Origin: Planctomycetota bacterium
Lineage (GTDB): Bacteria; Planctomycetota; UBA1135; GCA-002686595
Assembly (NCBI GenBank): GCA_014238415.1
Contig: JABABA010000005.1
Span: forward strand, 123,020-157,436
Length of the DNA: 34,417 nucleotides
Direction of reading: 5' to 3'
A model generated the notes under the pieces. That model did not search any database and was not told the DNA's origin. It worked only from the letters and a program-made list of their open reading frames with translations. Position numbers and translations under genes: made by a program. Positions within the stretch are counted from its first letter, which is position 1. Each line of letters starts with the position of its first letter. Shown here piece after piece: positions 18,307-26,936 of the stretch.

Positions 18307-20862
18307 ATGCAGCCCAAGACCACCACCAAGAGTCAGGCCGCCTTCACGGCAGCCCAGACCCTGGCCCAGGAAGGAGGCCACCCGCAACTCACCCCCATGC
18401 ACTTCGCCTCTGCTCTCTTGGCGGAACCGGAAGGGGTCATGGGTGGAGTGCTCGCAAAACTCGGCATCGAAACCGAGGCTCTGACAGCGCAGGTCGCTCA
18501 AGAGCTCGCAAAGCAACCCCGGTCCAGCGGTGGCGAACTGAGTATGAGCCGCGCCATGAACGAAGTCATGACCGATGCTGCCAACACAGCACAGGCCATG
18601 GAAGATGAGTACATCTCCACCGAACACCTGTTGCTCGCTTTGGCGCGCAAGGGCGGGTCTGAACTTGTCGCCATGCTCTCCGCCCACGGCCTTGCGCCGC
18701 AGCAAATCGAGGCGGCCCTCTTGGAAGTGCGCAAGGGTCGGCATGTAACCAGCCCAGAGCCCGAGAGTACGTTTGAAGCTCTTTCCAAGTACGCCCAGGA
18801 TCTGACCCAGGCCGCGCGGGATGGCAGGCTCGATCCGGTCATCGGGCGCAACGATGAAGTCCGGCGCGCAGTGCAGGTGCTCTCGCGCCGACGCAAGAAC
18901 AACCCGGTACTGATCGGTGATCCGGGCGTAGGCAAGACAGCCATTGTAGAGGGCCTCGCTCAACGCATCGCAGCCGGGGATGTGCCCGAGAGTCTCAAGG
19001 GTCGCCGCGTCATGTCCCTGGACATGGGCACACTCCTGGCCGGTGCCAAGTACCGGGGCGAATTTGAAGAACGGCTGAAATCCGTCTTGGAAGAGATCGC
19101 CGAATCCAACGGGGAAGTAGTTCTCTTCATCGATGAGTTGCACACCCTTGTGGGCGCTGGCGGAGCAGAAGGCGCGGTGGATGCCGCCAACATGCTGAAA
19201 CCCGCCCTGGCCCGGGGTGAGTTGCACTGCATCGGTGCTACCACCCTTGACGAATACCGCAAGTACATCGAGAAGGACGCGGCCCTGGAGCGCCGCTTCC
19301 TGCCAGTGCTGATCAATGAACCCTCCATCGAGGACACGGTGGCGATTCTACGGGGACTCAAGGAGCGCTACGAGATCCACCACGGAGTACGCATCGGCGA
19401 CGCTGCCCTGGTAGCCGCCGCCCGTCTGGCGGATCGGCACATCACCGACCGCTTCATGCCCGACAAGGCGATTGATTGTGTGGATGAGGCCGGGGCGCAG
19501 CTGCGCACAGCCATCGATTCCATGCCACCGGAGCTCGACCAGCTCGAGCGACGCCTGCGCCAACTGGAAATCGAACGAACGGCCCTTCAAAAGGAGGAGA
19601 ACAGCCAAGACCAGCCCCGCATCGAGGTCATCAACCGTGAACTTGCTGACTCCACCGAGGAGCAAACCGCCCTCCGCTCCCGGTGGCAAGCGGAGAAGGA
19701 CCTGATCCAGTCGATTCGTGCGGGCAAGGCGCTGATCGAGAGCCTGCGCGCTGAAGCGGAACAGACTGAACGCAGCGGCGACCTGGAACGGGTGGGTGCG
19801 ATCCGCTACGGAGAGCTTCCCGAAGCGGAAGCCGACCTGGAGGCAAACTCTTTGGACCTGGAAGAGCTACAAGCAGGCGGAGCCATGCTCCCCGAAGCGG
19901 TTGACGAAGAAATGATCGCTAGCGTAATCAGCCGCTGGACCGGCATCCCTGCCACGCGCCTCCTGGAAACCGAGCGCGAAAAGCTCTTGCACATGGAAGA
20001 CCGCCTGAGTGAGCGGGTGATCGGCCAGCCCGAGGCGCTGGAGGCAATCTCCCAGGCCGTGCGCCGTGCGCGCGCCGGCCTCCAGGAAACCACACGCCCC
20101 CTGGGCTCATTCCTATTGGCTGGCCCCACCGGTGTAGGCAAGACTGAGACCGCACGAGCCCTGGCAGATTTCCTCTTCGATGACGAACACGCCATGGTTC
20201 GCCTGGACATGGGCGAGTACATGGAGAAGCACTCAGTCAGCCGCCTGATCGGAGCACCTCCGGGCTATGTTGGGCACGAAGAGGGTGGCGCCCTTACTGA
20301 GGCCGTGCGCCGCAAGCCGCACACCGTGATTCTGCTGGACGAAGTGGAAAAGGCCCACCCCGATGTGTTCAACACCCTGCTGCAAGTGCTCGATGACGGC
20401 CGCCTGACGGACAGCCTCGGCCGCACCGTAGACTTCACCCAGACCCTGGTGCTGATGACCAGCAACCTGCGGGACAAGGACGAGCTCAAGGCCTTCTTCC
20501 GCCCCGAGTTCCTCAACCGCCTGGACGAAATCCTCATCTTCAACAACCTTATCCGTGAGCAGCTGCGAGCCATCGTGGACATCCAAGTCAAGAACTTGGA
20601 CAAGCACCTGTGGGAGCAGGAGATCACACTCGAGTTGAGCGACGCCGCGCGCGATCGCCTGGCAGAAATGGGCTGGCACGACGAATACGGCGCCCGCCCG
20701 CTCAAGCGCGCCCTGCAACGGGAAATCCAAAATCCCCTGGCAGAAGCGGTGCTATCAGGAGAACTCGGACGAGGAATGCGTGCCCAAGTCGACTGGCAGA
20801 AGGACACGGGGTTCAGCCTGCATTCGCAGCCCAGGCATGCGACCCCAGTGGCGGCAGCATGA
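18307..20862 (+). CDS. clpB: Chaperone ClpB (Hsp100 disaggregase)
   Basis: 851 residues from the ATG at 18307, which has AGGAG at 18294-18298; an upstream ATG at 18265 has no ribosome site. ClpB is a cytosolic hexamer that uses ATP to pull proteins from aggregates together with DnaK/DnaJ/GrpE. The order is complete: N domain (1-145), AAA1 with Walker A GDPGVGKT (204-211) and LFIDELHTL, a coiled-coil middle domain (about 400-530), and AAA2 with GPTGVGKT (606-613) and [11 protein letters not shown]. The AAA1 pore loop KYRGEFEER is present, and GYVGHEEGG in AAA2 fits the second pore loop. Between MTSN and FRPEFLNR in AAA2 only eight residues remain, about 25 fewer than in E. coli ClpB, a shortening I have also seen in some other bacterial ClpB. 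The absence of a ClpP-binding loop supports ClpB over ClpA/C. Confidence 0.96.
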   Translation: MQPKTTTKSQAAFTAAQTLAQEGGHPQLTPMHFASALLAEPEGVMGGVLAKLGIETEALTAQVAQELAKQPRSSGGELSMSRAMNEVMTDAANTAQAMEDEYISTEHLLLALARKGGSELVAMLSAHGLAPQQIEAALLEVRKGRHVTSPEPESTFEALSKYAQDLTQAARDGRLDPVIGRNDEVRRAVQVLSRRRKNNPVLIGDPGVGKTAIVEGLAQRIAAGDVPESLKGRRVMSLDMGTLLAGAKYRGEFEERLKSVLEEIAESNGEVVLFIDELHTLVGAGGAEGAVDAANMLKPALARGELHCIGATTLDEYRKYIEKDAALERRFLPVLINEPSIEDTVAILRGLKERYEIHHGVRIGDAALVAAARLADRHITDRFMPDKAIDCVDEAGAQLRTAIDSMPPELDQLERRLRQLEIERTALQKEENSQDQPRIEVINRELADSTEEQTALRSRWQAEKDLIQSIRAGKALIESLRAEAEQTERSGDLERVGAIRYGELPEAEADLEANSLDLEELQAGGAMLPEAVDEEMIASVISRWTGIPATRLLETEREKLLHMEDRLSERVIGQPEALEAISQAVRRARAGLQETTRPLGSFLLAGPTGVGKTETARALADFLFDDEHAMVRLDMGEYMEKHSVSRLIGAPPGYVGHEEGGALTEAVRRKPHTVILLDEVEKAHPDVFNTLLQVLDDGRLTDSLGRTVDFTQTLVLMTSNLRDKDELKAFFRPEFLNRLDEILIFNNLIREQLRAIVDIQVKNLDKHLWEQEITLELSDAARDRLAEMGWHDEYGARPLKRALQREIQNPLAEAVLSGELGRGMRAQVDWQKDTGFSLHSQPRHATPVAAA

Positions 20863-21070
20863 CTCCTGGGAATGTTCGGGTGTCGTCAGCGGCGTTCTCC
20901 ATGCCCTGAGTCTGAAGGAACAAGCTGGCGATTGCGAAGAGCGGGTCAGCCTGGATTTCGATGTACTCAAGGAGATGCTGGAAGCCTTGAAGACGGATCT
21001 TGCCGAGCGCACCGGGGGCCGAGTCCTGGTCAGAAGCCGGAAGACCACAGGCGAATCGAGACGATTGTAG
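20837..21070 (+). CDS. Possible small protein gene after clpB
   Basis: An open frame of 77 codons runs from an ATG at 20837 (inside the clpB end, another frame) to TAG at 21068-21070. From 20863 on, codon third positions are mostly G or C and the predicted protein is coherent: a charged helix VSLDFDVLKEMLEALKTDLA followed by ERTGGRVLVRSRK. The start is uncertain. A different frame begins with an ATGA that overlaps the clpB stop codon but ends after 16 residues. I recognise no family. It may be a small regulatory partner, a remnant, or not a gene. Confidence 0.35.
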   Translation: MRPQWRQHDSWECSGVVSGVLHALSLKEQAGDCEERVSLDFDVLKEMLEALKTDLAERTGGRVLVRSRKTTGESRRL

Positions 21071-21259
21071 CCCCTGCGCCTTTGCGACAATTGGTCCATG
21101 ACCTCGACCACACCACGCGGCCTGCGGTGCGCAATCGGAGCGGTGGCGAGAGGTACCTGCCATCGCTCCCTGAACCCTGGCTCCATGTCCCGGTCCAAGG
21201 TTTGCATTCGAACCGGATAATCGAGACCATGAGGTACTCCCGATCCCGGTGATTGCCTC

Positions 21260-22330
21260 ATGAACCAGACCCGTTTTCCCCTCACTCGTCTTGCACTGCT
21301 CCTTGTCGCGCTCCTGACCTTCAATTCGGGCCCGGCAGAAGCCTTGCCCCCCACGCCCTGGCAGGACGCCCCCAATTCGGAAGCAGAGACTGATGAGAGA
21401 AGCGATGCGGCAGAGGAAACCGACTCTGGCCCGGGCCTGAAGGAAAATCCGGCTTCCATTACCGCTGACCCCGGCGCGTTTCTGACCAACCTCAAGACCC
21501 AGGGCGTGACCTGGTTCAGAAGACATGGCCTGGCTGCCCTGGGAAAGCTCGCCCTCTTCTTGGGCCTTCTGCTGCTCACGCGTCTTGCCGCTGGCCTTGT
21601 ATCAAAACTGGTGGACCGCGCCCTGAGCGCTTCACGGCTCGGTGCCTCCAGCATGCTGCAGCGGTTTGCGGTCAACAGCAGCCGCCGAGTGATGCTCTTC
21701 CTGGGCTTCCTCCTGGCCCTTTCCACGGTGGGCATCTCCATTGCCCCCTTCCTGGCGGCCTTCGGAGTGATTGGATTCGTGGTGGGCTTCGCCCTGCAGG
21801 AGACCATGTCGAATTTTGCTGCGGGAGTCATGATCCTGCTCTACCAGCCCTTCGATATCGGAGATGTGGTTTCAGCGGGAGGCGTGACCGGCAAGATCAA
21901 TGGACTTAGTCTGGTCAACACCACCTTCCTGACCGGCGACAACCAGACTATTTTGGTCCCCAACGGCAAGATCTGGGGAAACACCATCACCAATACGACC
22001 GCCAACGACACCCGGCGAGTGGACCTGACCGCCTCGATCTCATACGAAGACAGCATCGAACAGGCGGAGAAGGTCCTGCGAAAACTGTGCGCGGACCACC
22101 CTCTGGTTCTCTCTGATCCCGAAACCGTGGTGCGGGTGGGCAGCCTTGGGGATTCCTCAGTGGACCTGCAGGTCAGGCCCTGGGCCAAGACCGGGGACTT
22201 TTGGACCGTTCACTTTGATCTGCTGCGCGGAATCAAGGACACCCTGGACCGGGAGGGGATCTCCATGCCCTATCCCCAGCGCGCACTTCATATGGTTGGA
22301 TCAGCAGAATCCAATCTCCGCCAAGATTAG
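21260..22330 (+). CDS. MscS-family small-conductance mechanosensitive channel
   Basis: 356 residues. A signal-peptide-like helix (about 8-29) and an acidic, low-complexity linker (30-70) precede the channel. Transmembrane helices lie near residues 92-112, 145-163 and 165-193. The last is the pore helix TM3 with the Gly/Ala-rich pattern GVIGFVVGFALQETMSNFAAG, followed by YQPFDIGD, the entry to the beta domain. VPNGKIWGNTITN (233-245) is the conserved segment of the cytosolic cage. The family opens under membrane tension to release solutes on osmotic downshock. It is monocistronic: about 400 bases, including the small candidate gene, separate it from clpB, and a hairpin follows it. Confidence 0.92.
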   Translation: MNQTRFPLTRLALLLVALLTFNSGPAEALPPTPWQDAPNSEAETDERSDAAEETDSGPGLKENPASITADPGAFLTNLKTQGVTWFRRHGLAALGKLALFLGLLLLTRLAAGLVSKLVDRALSASRLGASSMLQRFAVNSSRRVMLFLGFLLALSTVGISIAPFLAAFGVIGFVVGFALQETMSNFAAGVMILLYQPFDIGDVVSAGGVTGKINGLSLVNTTFLTGDNQTILVPNGKIWGNTITNTTANDTRRVDLTASISYEDSIEQAEKVLRKLCADHPLVLSDPETVVRVGSLGDSSVDLQVRPWAKTGDFWTVHFDLLRGIKDTLDREGISMPYPQRALHMVGSAESNLRQD

Positions 22331-22433
22331 GCTGCACCTGGACTTTCACGCTCGTTTGCAGAGCACAGGGGCTCCATCGCCGGCTCTGACCAGGTTGTAG
22401 TTGGCCTCTGTGTAGCACCCATTCCGGCACCAG

Positions 22434-22450
22434 AGGCCCCTAGAGGGCCT
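22434..22450 (+). terminator. Hairpin after the mscS-like gene (weak terminator)
   Basis: AGGCCC (22434-22439), a five-base loop CTAGA and GGGCCT (22445-22450) form a perfect 6-bp stem followed by ATTT. It is about 100 bases after the mscS-like stop codon and just upstream of the AT-rich region before the ATPase gene. The T-run is short, so efficiency is uncertain. Confidence 0.4.
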
Positions 22451-22465
22451 ATTTACGACATTCCG

Positions 22466-22492
22466 CGTATAATACTTGATCGTATACTAAGT
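22466..22492 (+). promoter_or_regulatory. AT-rich promoter region with tandem repeats before the ATPase gene
   Basis: CGTATAATACTT (22466-22477) and CGTATACTAAGT (22481-22492) are two similar 12-mers 15 bases apart, together also forming an imperfect palindrome around GATC (22478-22481). Each contains a -10-like hexamer, TATAAT at 22468 and TATACT at 22483. No good -35 element is visible at the usual spacing, so activation or an alternative sigma factor is possible. The ATPase ATG is at 22512. Confidence 0.4.
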
Positions 22493-22511
22493 CGCTGGCA
22501 GACTCTCCCCC

Positions 22512-23861
22512 ATGTTCGTTGGGCGTGATCGAGAATTGGGAGTCCTGCGCGAGCTCGCCTCCTCTGGACGACCGGAGTTGTTTGTTCTCTACGGCCGACG
22601 CCGGGTGGGCAAGACAGAGTTGTTGCAGCACCTCTGCGATGATCGCCGGGCAGTCTACTTTCTCGCAGCCCAGGTACGCGAACGGGACAACTTGCGGGCC
22701 TTCCGAGACAGTCTGCGCGAGACCCTCGACGATCCCCTGCTGGAGAACATCGAATTTCCGGACTGGCCCACGGCCCTCGCGTATGCGGCGGACAAGGCAG
22801 GCGACGAACGCCTCCTGGTGGTGCTTGACGAGTTCCCCTACCTCTGCGAAAACAGCAAGGGCCTGACCAGCCAGATCCAGCGTTTCTGGGATACCAAGGG
22901 CAAGCACAGCAGCCTGATGCTGGTGCTCTGCGGCAGCCAGGTCTCTTTCATGGAAAAAGAGGTGCTTGCGGAGCGCTCACCTCTCTTTGGGCGCCGCACA
23001 GGCCAACGGCGTCTTGAGCCTCTGGAACCCGAACAGACCCTGCCATTCCACCCCGGCTGGTCCGTGCGCGACTGCGTCATCACCTACGGCATCCTGGGGG
23101 GCATGCCCGCATACCAGCAACGCTTCCGGGAAGAGCATGACCTTGAAACCAACATCAGGCGTGAGATCCTGCGGCCCGAGGGCTACCTCTTTGACGAGGT
23201 GGACTTCCTCCTGCGTAGTGAACTCAGCAGTCCAGCGACCTATGGCTCGATTCTGAGCGCAGTGGCCCGTGAACCCGGACGGCTGGGAGAGATCGCCCAG
23301 GCCGTGGGCATCGACTCCACCACTGCAAACAAATACCTGACGGTGTTGCGCGAGATGCGGTTGGTGGAACGCGAGATCCCGATCACCGACCCCAACCCAT
23401 TGCGCTCGCGTCGAGGTGTCTATCGTATCTCCGACCGGTTCATCGCATTCCACTTCCGCCATGTACGACCACACCTCTCCCTGATTCACGCGGGGCGCGG
23501 AGAAACAGTCCTACGGGACAAAGTCTTGCCAAGCTTCGATCGTCTGCATGACGAGGCGCGGGTGGAGTTCATCCTCTCTCACTTACGGCGCGAAGCAGCG
23601 GAATGTGTAGGGGAAGAGATCGTCGAAGTAGGGCGCTACCCCGGCCGTTGGGTACGCGCCCTGGGGCGCACTGCTGAAGGCAGCACGGTTGCCGCAGTCG
23701 TTGTGCCCGACAACCCCACATCCAGCGCCTCGCTCGAACAGGAACTGGGGGAACTAAGCGCTGTCTTCGGTGACAATCCGATCAAGCTGGCCTATGGCCT
23801 GACCAATCACCCCGACCGCCCAGTTGAGGTGGAACGGGTTCCCCAGGGAGAACTCCTATGA
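22512..23861 (+). CDS. AAA ATPase of the ATPase_2/DUF234 type
   Basis: 449 residues. The protein opens MFVGRDRELGVLREL and has the P-loop GRRRVGKT (28-35) typical of this family, and Walker B LLVVLDEFPYL. Downstream are a winged-helix segment (about 255-310, with RLGEIAQAVGIDSTTANKYLTVLREMRLV) and a C-terminal DUF234-like region (about 340-430) related to restriction-endonuclease-fold modules. Members occur widely as solitary or mobile ATPases of unknown function and have been proposed to act in defence or stress, which I treat as unproven. Its stop codon overlaps the next gene by ATGA, so the two are made together. The promoter region is AT-rich compared with the neighbours. Confidence 0.88.
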   Translation: MFVGRDRELGVLRELASSGRPELFVLYGRRRVGKTELLQHLCDDRRAVYFLAAQVRERDNLRAFRDSLRETLDDPLLENIEFPDWPTALAYAADKAGDERLLVVLDEFPYLCENSKGLTSQIQRFWDTKGKHSSLMLVLCGSQVSFMEKEVLAERSPLFGRRTGQRRLEPLEPEQTLPFHPGWSVRDCVITYGILGGMPAYQQRFREEHDLETNIRREILRPEGYLFDEVDFLLRSELSSPATYGSILSAVAREPGRLGEIAQAVGIDSTTANKYLTVLREMRLVEREIPITDPNPLRSRRGVYRISDRFIAFHFRHVRPHLSLIHAGRGETVLRDKVLPSFDRLHDEARVEFILSHLRREAAECVGEEIVEVGRYPGRWVRALGRTAEGSTVAAVVVPDNPTSSASLEQELGELSAVFGDNPIKLAYGLTNHPDRPVEVERVPQGELL

Positions 23862-24187
23862 GCGATATTACTACCGAATTCCGGCGCTGGTTCGAAGCCC
23901 TCGACCGAAGTGGCGGCAAGGACCGTTGCTACCTGTGTCGGCGTGCCCCGGCTGAGGTGAAGAACTTCTTCGGCTTCGATGAAGACGGTCAGGCCACCGA
24001 AGCCGCGACCTTTGGACTGGAGGACGTAACCCTCGAGAAGTCCGACGTCCTCTCCTATCGCAGCCTGCGACCGATCTGTGCCGTATGCCAACTCAACCTG
24101 GAAGGCATCATGGCCCTCGGGGAGGGCGCTGTCCTGCTGGAGGTCCTCAGAGAAATGCGGGAGGAAAGGGAGCGCCTCTGGCCCTAG
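23858..24187 (+). CDS. Small CxxC/CxxC (zinc-ribbon-like) protein coupled to the ATPase
   Basis: 109 residues beginning in the ATGA that also contains the ATPase stop codon, a strong sign of translational coupling. Two CxxC pairs, Cys24/Cys27 (RCYLCRR) and Cys74/Cys77 (ICAVCQLN), are 46 residues apart and fit a zinc ribbon or treble-clef-like site. The intervening segment is acidic and the C terminus is a charged helix (LLEVLREMREERERLWP) that could contact a partner. I do not recognise the family. The pairing suggests a regulator or adaptor of the ATPase, possibly nucleic-acid binding; this is inference from gene order and the cysteines. Confidence 0.75.
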   Translation: MSDITTEFRRWFEALDRSGGKDRCYLCRRAPAEVKNFFGFDEDGQATEAATFGLEDVTLEKSDVLSYRSLRPICAVCQLNLEGIMALGEGAVLLEVLREMREERERLWP

Positions 24188-24331
24188 TGTCCAGCGGCTG
24201 ACCTGCCCTTGAGCCGCAGACAGAAAATGATGGGAAAGCGGCCGGGTTAGAACTCCCTAAATCTGCCGCCAACGCTAGACTATTCGGCGCCTGACGCCCC
24301 CGTATTCACCCTGACCAACCCAAACGAACTC

Positions 24332-24745
24332 ATGTACGACCCCCAACTGGTCCAGCCCATGCGTGATGAACTCACGACCCTCGGTGTGACCGAACTCCTG
24401 ACTGCAACGGACGTGGACACCGCCCTGCGCACCCCCGGCACAACACTGGTATTTGTCAATTCGGTCTGTGGCTGCGCAGCGGGCAGCGCCCGCCCGGGCC
24501 TGCGCCTGTCCCTGATGGCCGAGAAGAAACCGGACCAGATCGTGACCGTCTTTGCCGGCATGGAGACCGACGCCACCGCCCGGGCACGGGAGTACTTCAA
24601 GCCCTATCGGCCCAGTTCTCCTCAAATCGCTCTGATGAAGGACGGTCAACTGGTCCAGATGATCCAGCGCCAGGACATCGAAGGCAGCACGCCCGACGTG
24701 GTGGCCACCGAGTTACAAAGCGCTTATGACGCGCACTGTGACTGA
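24332..24745 (+). CDS. Bacilliredoxin (BrxA/BrxB, YphP/YqiW family)
   Basis: 137 residues, the family's length. The active-site segment VNSVCGCAAG has the CGC motif at Cys46-Gly47-Cys48, and the family's C-terminal DAHC is retained, as in Bacillus subtilis BrxA/BrxB. In Bacillus these proteins remove bacillithiol from S-bacillithiolated proteins; in other phyla the partner thiol is less certain. No bacillithiol synthesis gene (BshA/B/C) is in the window, so the cofactor is unknown here. Other conserved pieces are TVFAGMETDATARAREYF and RPSSPQIALMKDG. The gene stands alone, 144 bases after the ATPase/CxxC pair. The name is unrelated to BREX phage defence. Confidence 0.92.
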   Translation: MYDPQLVQPMRDELTTLGVTELLTATDVDTALRTPGTTLVFVNSVCGCAAGSARPGLRLSLMAEKKPDQIVTVFAGMETDATARAREYFKPYRPSSPQIALMKDGQLVQMIQRQDIEGSTPDVVATELQSAYDAHCD

Positions 24746-25074
24746 TCTGTCATCCAGCACCCTCCCTTGGCGATGGCGCTACCTGCGGCTCGAACTGCAG
24801 GACACAAAGTAGGGTCCGCGAGTAGGGGTCCAGGGGCTCATGGAGACTGCCGCGCTGCCCCGTTTGGAGGACCACCATGCCCAGCCCGCCAGGCATGAAT
24901 TCTCATGGTTGTCTGGTCCGATTGTGGACGCGTTTGCTGGCCTGCGACAATTAGTACCACCTCGATATCTGAATTCTTGAACAAACCAGGACTCCCACCA
25001 GACGTACAACATCCTCAATCTTCAAAAGAAAAACTCTCGACTCATAAGAACCCTCCCAGTATCGTCTTCGCCCC
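24746..25074. other. Intergenic region between bacilliredoxin and MarR genes
   Basis: No frame here looks coding. CATGCC/GGCATG at 24876-24897 is an inverted repeat with a ten-base spacer. From about 24950 the base composition becomes more AT-rich, and TTGAAC at 24977-24982 could be a -35 element for the MarR gene, but no matching -10 is clear at 16-18 bases. The MarR gene's own operator would be expected in the last 120 bases; I could not pick one palindrome with confidence. Confidence 0.45.
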
Positions 25075-25581
25075 ATGACTGACCGCGTATCAAGAATTGA
25101 AAAGGACTGGAAGAAGTTGGCCCCCCGTGGTGACACGGAATCCGTGGGTGTTGCTACCCGCTGCCGGCTTCTTACCGAACATTTTTATCAAGCCTCCCAG
25201 GACGCACTTGCCGACTTCGACCTCGTAACCTACGAGTGGGAAGTGCTTGCCATGCTCTTGCGCCGAGGGTCACCCCATCAGGCCAGCGCTGGTGTCATCG
25301 CCCGGGAAACCGGTCGCTCAAGCGCCTCGATCACCCACCGATTGGACAAGCTGGGCGAGCGTGGCCTGATCAAGCGCATCACATCGAAGGATGACGGGCG
25401 CCTGGTGATGGCTCGGCTGACTGCCAAGGGCAAGCGTCTGGCTCAAAAGGCCTTGCGCCCACGCCTGGCAGCCGCCGAAGGCATTGTCGGCAACCTCAAG
25501 AAGAACGAGCGCAAGCAGCTCAATGCTCTGCTGGGCAAGATACTGGTCGGCGTCGACCCCGATGGGGTCGACGACATCTGA
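25075..25581 (+). CDS. MarR-family transcriptional regulator
   Basis: 168 residues. The winged helix-turn-helix lies at about 65-125: ASAGVIARETGRSSASITHRLDKLGERGLIKR is the HTH, and the wing contains SKDDGRLVMARLTAKGKRL, with the DxR signature of MarR proteins. N- and C-terminal helices (20-60 and 125-165) would form the dimer. MarR regulators bind palindromes and respond to small molecules or thiol oxidation, mostly as repressors. The nearest upstream gene is the bacilliredoxin, but they are separated by 329 bases and I cannot say that they are linked. There is no Cys in the position typical of OhrR. The gene is closed by an intrinsic terminator at 25607-25642. Confidence 0.9.
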   Translation: MTDRVSRIEKDWKKLAPRGDTESVGVATRCRLLTEHFYQASQDALADFDLVTYEWEVLAMLLRRGSPHQASAGVIARETGRSSASITHRLDKLGERGLIKRITSKDDGRLVMARLTAKGKRLAQKALRPRLAAAEGIVGNLKKNERKQLNALLGKILVGVDPDGVDDI

Positions 25582-25606
25582 GCCTGCACCTTGTTCATCC
25601 AACCCA

Positions 25607-25642
25607 AACGGCCCCCTCCTCACGGATGGGGTCGTTTTTTTT
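25607..25642 (+). terminator. Intrinsic (Rho-independent) terminator after the MarR gene
   Basis: AACGGCCCC (25607-25615) pairs with GGGGTCGTT (25628-25636) as a 9-bp GC-rich stem with one G-U pair and a 12-base loop, and eight Ts run from 25635 to 25642. It begins 25 bases after the MarR stop codon. This is the clearest terminator in the window. Confidence 0.9.
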
Positions 25643-26059
25643 GTTTATCGCTCTGCCAAATGTGATGTGCGGCAAGCAGTAGGGTGTAGCGAGCGGCCGC
25701 TTCGGAAGTGTAGTTGAGGTTCTACCAACGATGTGAGCCCACACCTTTGGCTACGTCCATGAGAATCCTCCATCATTCCGCGCGCAGGCGAGCCTTGAAG
25801 GAACTTCATGGACAGACAGTTCCAAGTCATGAGAACTCTCGTAGAGCTTCAACTGAGGAAGAGGAAAGCTCTAACCAACAAGCAGCAAGCCTGGCACGGT
25901 CTGGGCTGGACCAGCGAGGCGGAAATGACTCAACAGGTAGGCACCAGGAGTAGAATCGACTCCCAGCCTAGAACACGGCCTCCCTCAGAGGCCAGCAAGA
26001 ACCCCTGTCACCTGGGCACCTATGTGTGCACCGCAATCACAATGAAAAAGGACACAACC
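25643..26059. other. Intergenic region before the lipoprotein gene
   Basis: A frame open from 25808 runs into the lipoprotein gene, but its first 84 codons give a low-complexity, polar sequence without a ribosome site. The lipoprotein start is clearly at 26060. AAGGA at 26048-26052 is the Shine-Dalgarno site. A 10-bp palindrome AGCGGCCGCT lies near 25692 and is likely chance in GC-rich DNA. I find no RNA gene or mobile element. Confidence 0.45.
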
Positions 26060-26836
26060 ATGAACACCAAGAGTCTCATTTCAACCATCCTTGGAATAAG
26101 TCTGGCCCTTCTAGCCGGAAGCTGCAGCGAGTCAGATCCAGTCGAAGCCTCACCTGAACGTGAATCCACTGAGGTCATGGCATGGTTCGAAAACGTCCCT
26201 CCCGGGAGCGTGATCATTCGGGATATGGAAACGGATGAATCGGGAACCAGGGCCTGGGAATTCGGCATCGGGTCCCCTTGCAACTTCGAGTGGACAATCA
26301 CCGGTTCCAATGGCAACAAACAAATAGGCTCGACCCTGGCTGGCAATACCTCCAACGAGGCGAGTGCATCGATTCCATTCAAGCGATCGCGTGAGTTCCG
26401 GTTTGCAACCGTAGAGGTCGAGGGCGACCGGGTCCTCGGAGATCTGGCGGCACTTGTCGGAAGCGAGGCCGCAGCCAAGCTGGAGCAGGCTCACCCGGAA
26501 CTCAAAGACAGCTCCATGCTACGATTCAACATAAACTGGAACGGCTCCGCTGGTTACGCAGGGACCGTCCCTTCATCAGTACGCAAGCCATCAGACGAAG
26601 TGGGAGTCCTGATGTCTGGCGGAAGAGTAGGCCCGGACACCGTGCAGATGGGAAAGACCATCTACCTGGCTTCCCACATCACATTCAAAAAGGGCGGAAG
26701 CGGCAGCATCAAGGAAATGGACGGCGAGATCTATGTCTCAGAACTCAATGAGGAGGGCGTCATGGTCGATGTGCCCCTCACTGAACTCGAAACTCCCAGT
26801 TGGGTGTTGTCGGTGAAATTTGAGGCCATCGAGTAG
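26060..26836 (+). CDS. Hypothetical lipoprotein
   Basis: 258 residues from the ATG at 26060, supported by AAGGA seven bases upstream. The signal sequence ends in a lipobox, LLAGSC, with the lipidated Cys22. The mature protein begins with an acidic Ser/Glu-rich linker. It then has predicted beta-rich stretches such as VPPGSVIIRDMETDESG and FRFATVEVEGD, and ends in strands (EIYVSELNEEGVMVDVPL). I recognise no catalytic motif or named family. There is one additional cysteine (in GSPCNFEW). The next gene on the same strand is the phosphodiesterase-like lipoprotein 127 bases downstream; the shared location in the envelope is the only link seen. Confidence 0.8.
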   Translation: MNTKSLISTILGISLALLAGSCSESDPVEASPERESTEVMAWFENVPPGSVIIRDMETDESGTRAWEFGIGSPCNFEWTITGSNGNKQIGSTLAGNTSNEASASIPFKRSREFRFATVEVEGDRVLGDLAALVGSEAAAKLEQAHPELKDSSMLRFNINWNGSAGYAGTVPSSVRKPSDEVGVLMSGGRVGPDTVQMGKTIYLASHITFKKGGSGSIKEMDGEIYVSELNEEGVMVDVPLTELETPSWVLSVKFEAIE

Positions 26837-26921
26837 AAATGCCTGCGACCTAGGGCAGTCGATCCCGTGAAATCGATTTCGTTCTGAGACTCCAGGGCTT
26901 GGGTATCTACTGTATCTCACT

Positions 26922-26936
26922 CGCGGGAGTCCCGCG
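26922..26936 (+). other. Hairpin before the phosphodiesterase-like gene
   Basis: CGCGGG, a three-base loop AGT and CCCGCG make a perfect 6-bp stem about 28 bases before the ATG at 26964 and 12 bases before a possible GTG start at 26949. There is no T-run, so a role in mRNA stability or translation is as likely as chance. Confidence 0.3.

Noticed and set aside
17965..19227. Minus-strand open frame of 420 codons opposite dapA and clpB
   Set aside because: It lies entirely opposite two well-supported genes and gives a Gly/Cys-rich protein without recognisable motifs.
20755..21831. Minus-strand open frame of 358 codons opposite clpB end and mscS
   Set aside because: It is a mirror of the plus-strand coding frames; the protein is Arg/Ser-rich with no family pattern and no ribosome site.
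24332..24745. Reading the bacilliredoxin as a BREX phage-defence gene because of the name Brx
   Set aside because: The CGC and DAHC motifs identify a YphP/YqiW thiol protein, which is unrelated to BREX.
24876..24897. Inverted repeat CATGCC/GGCATG as a terminator of the bacilliredoxin gene
   Set aside because: The ten-base loop and lack of a T-run do not fit an intrinsic terminator, and a 6-bp repeat is expected by chance in a region of this size.
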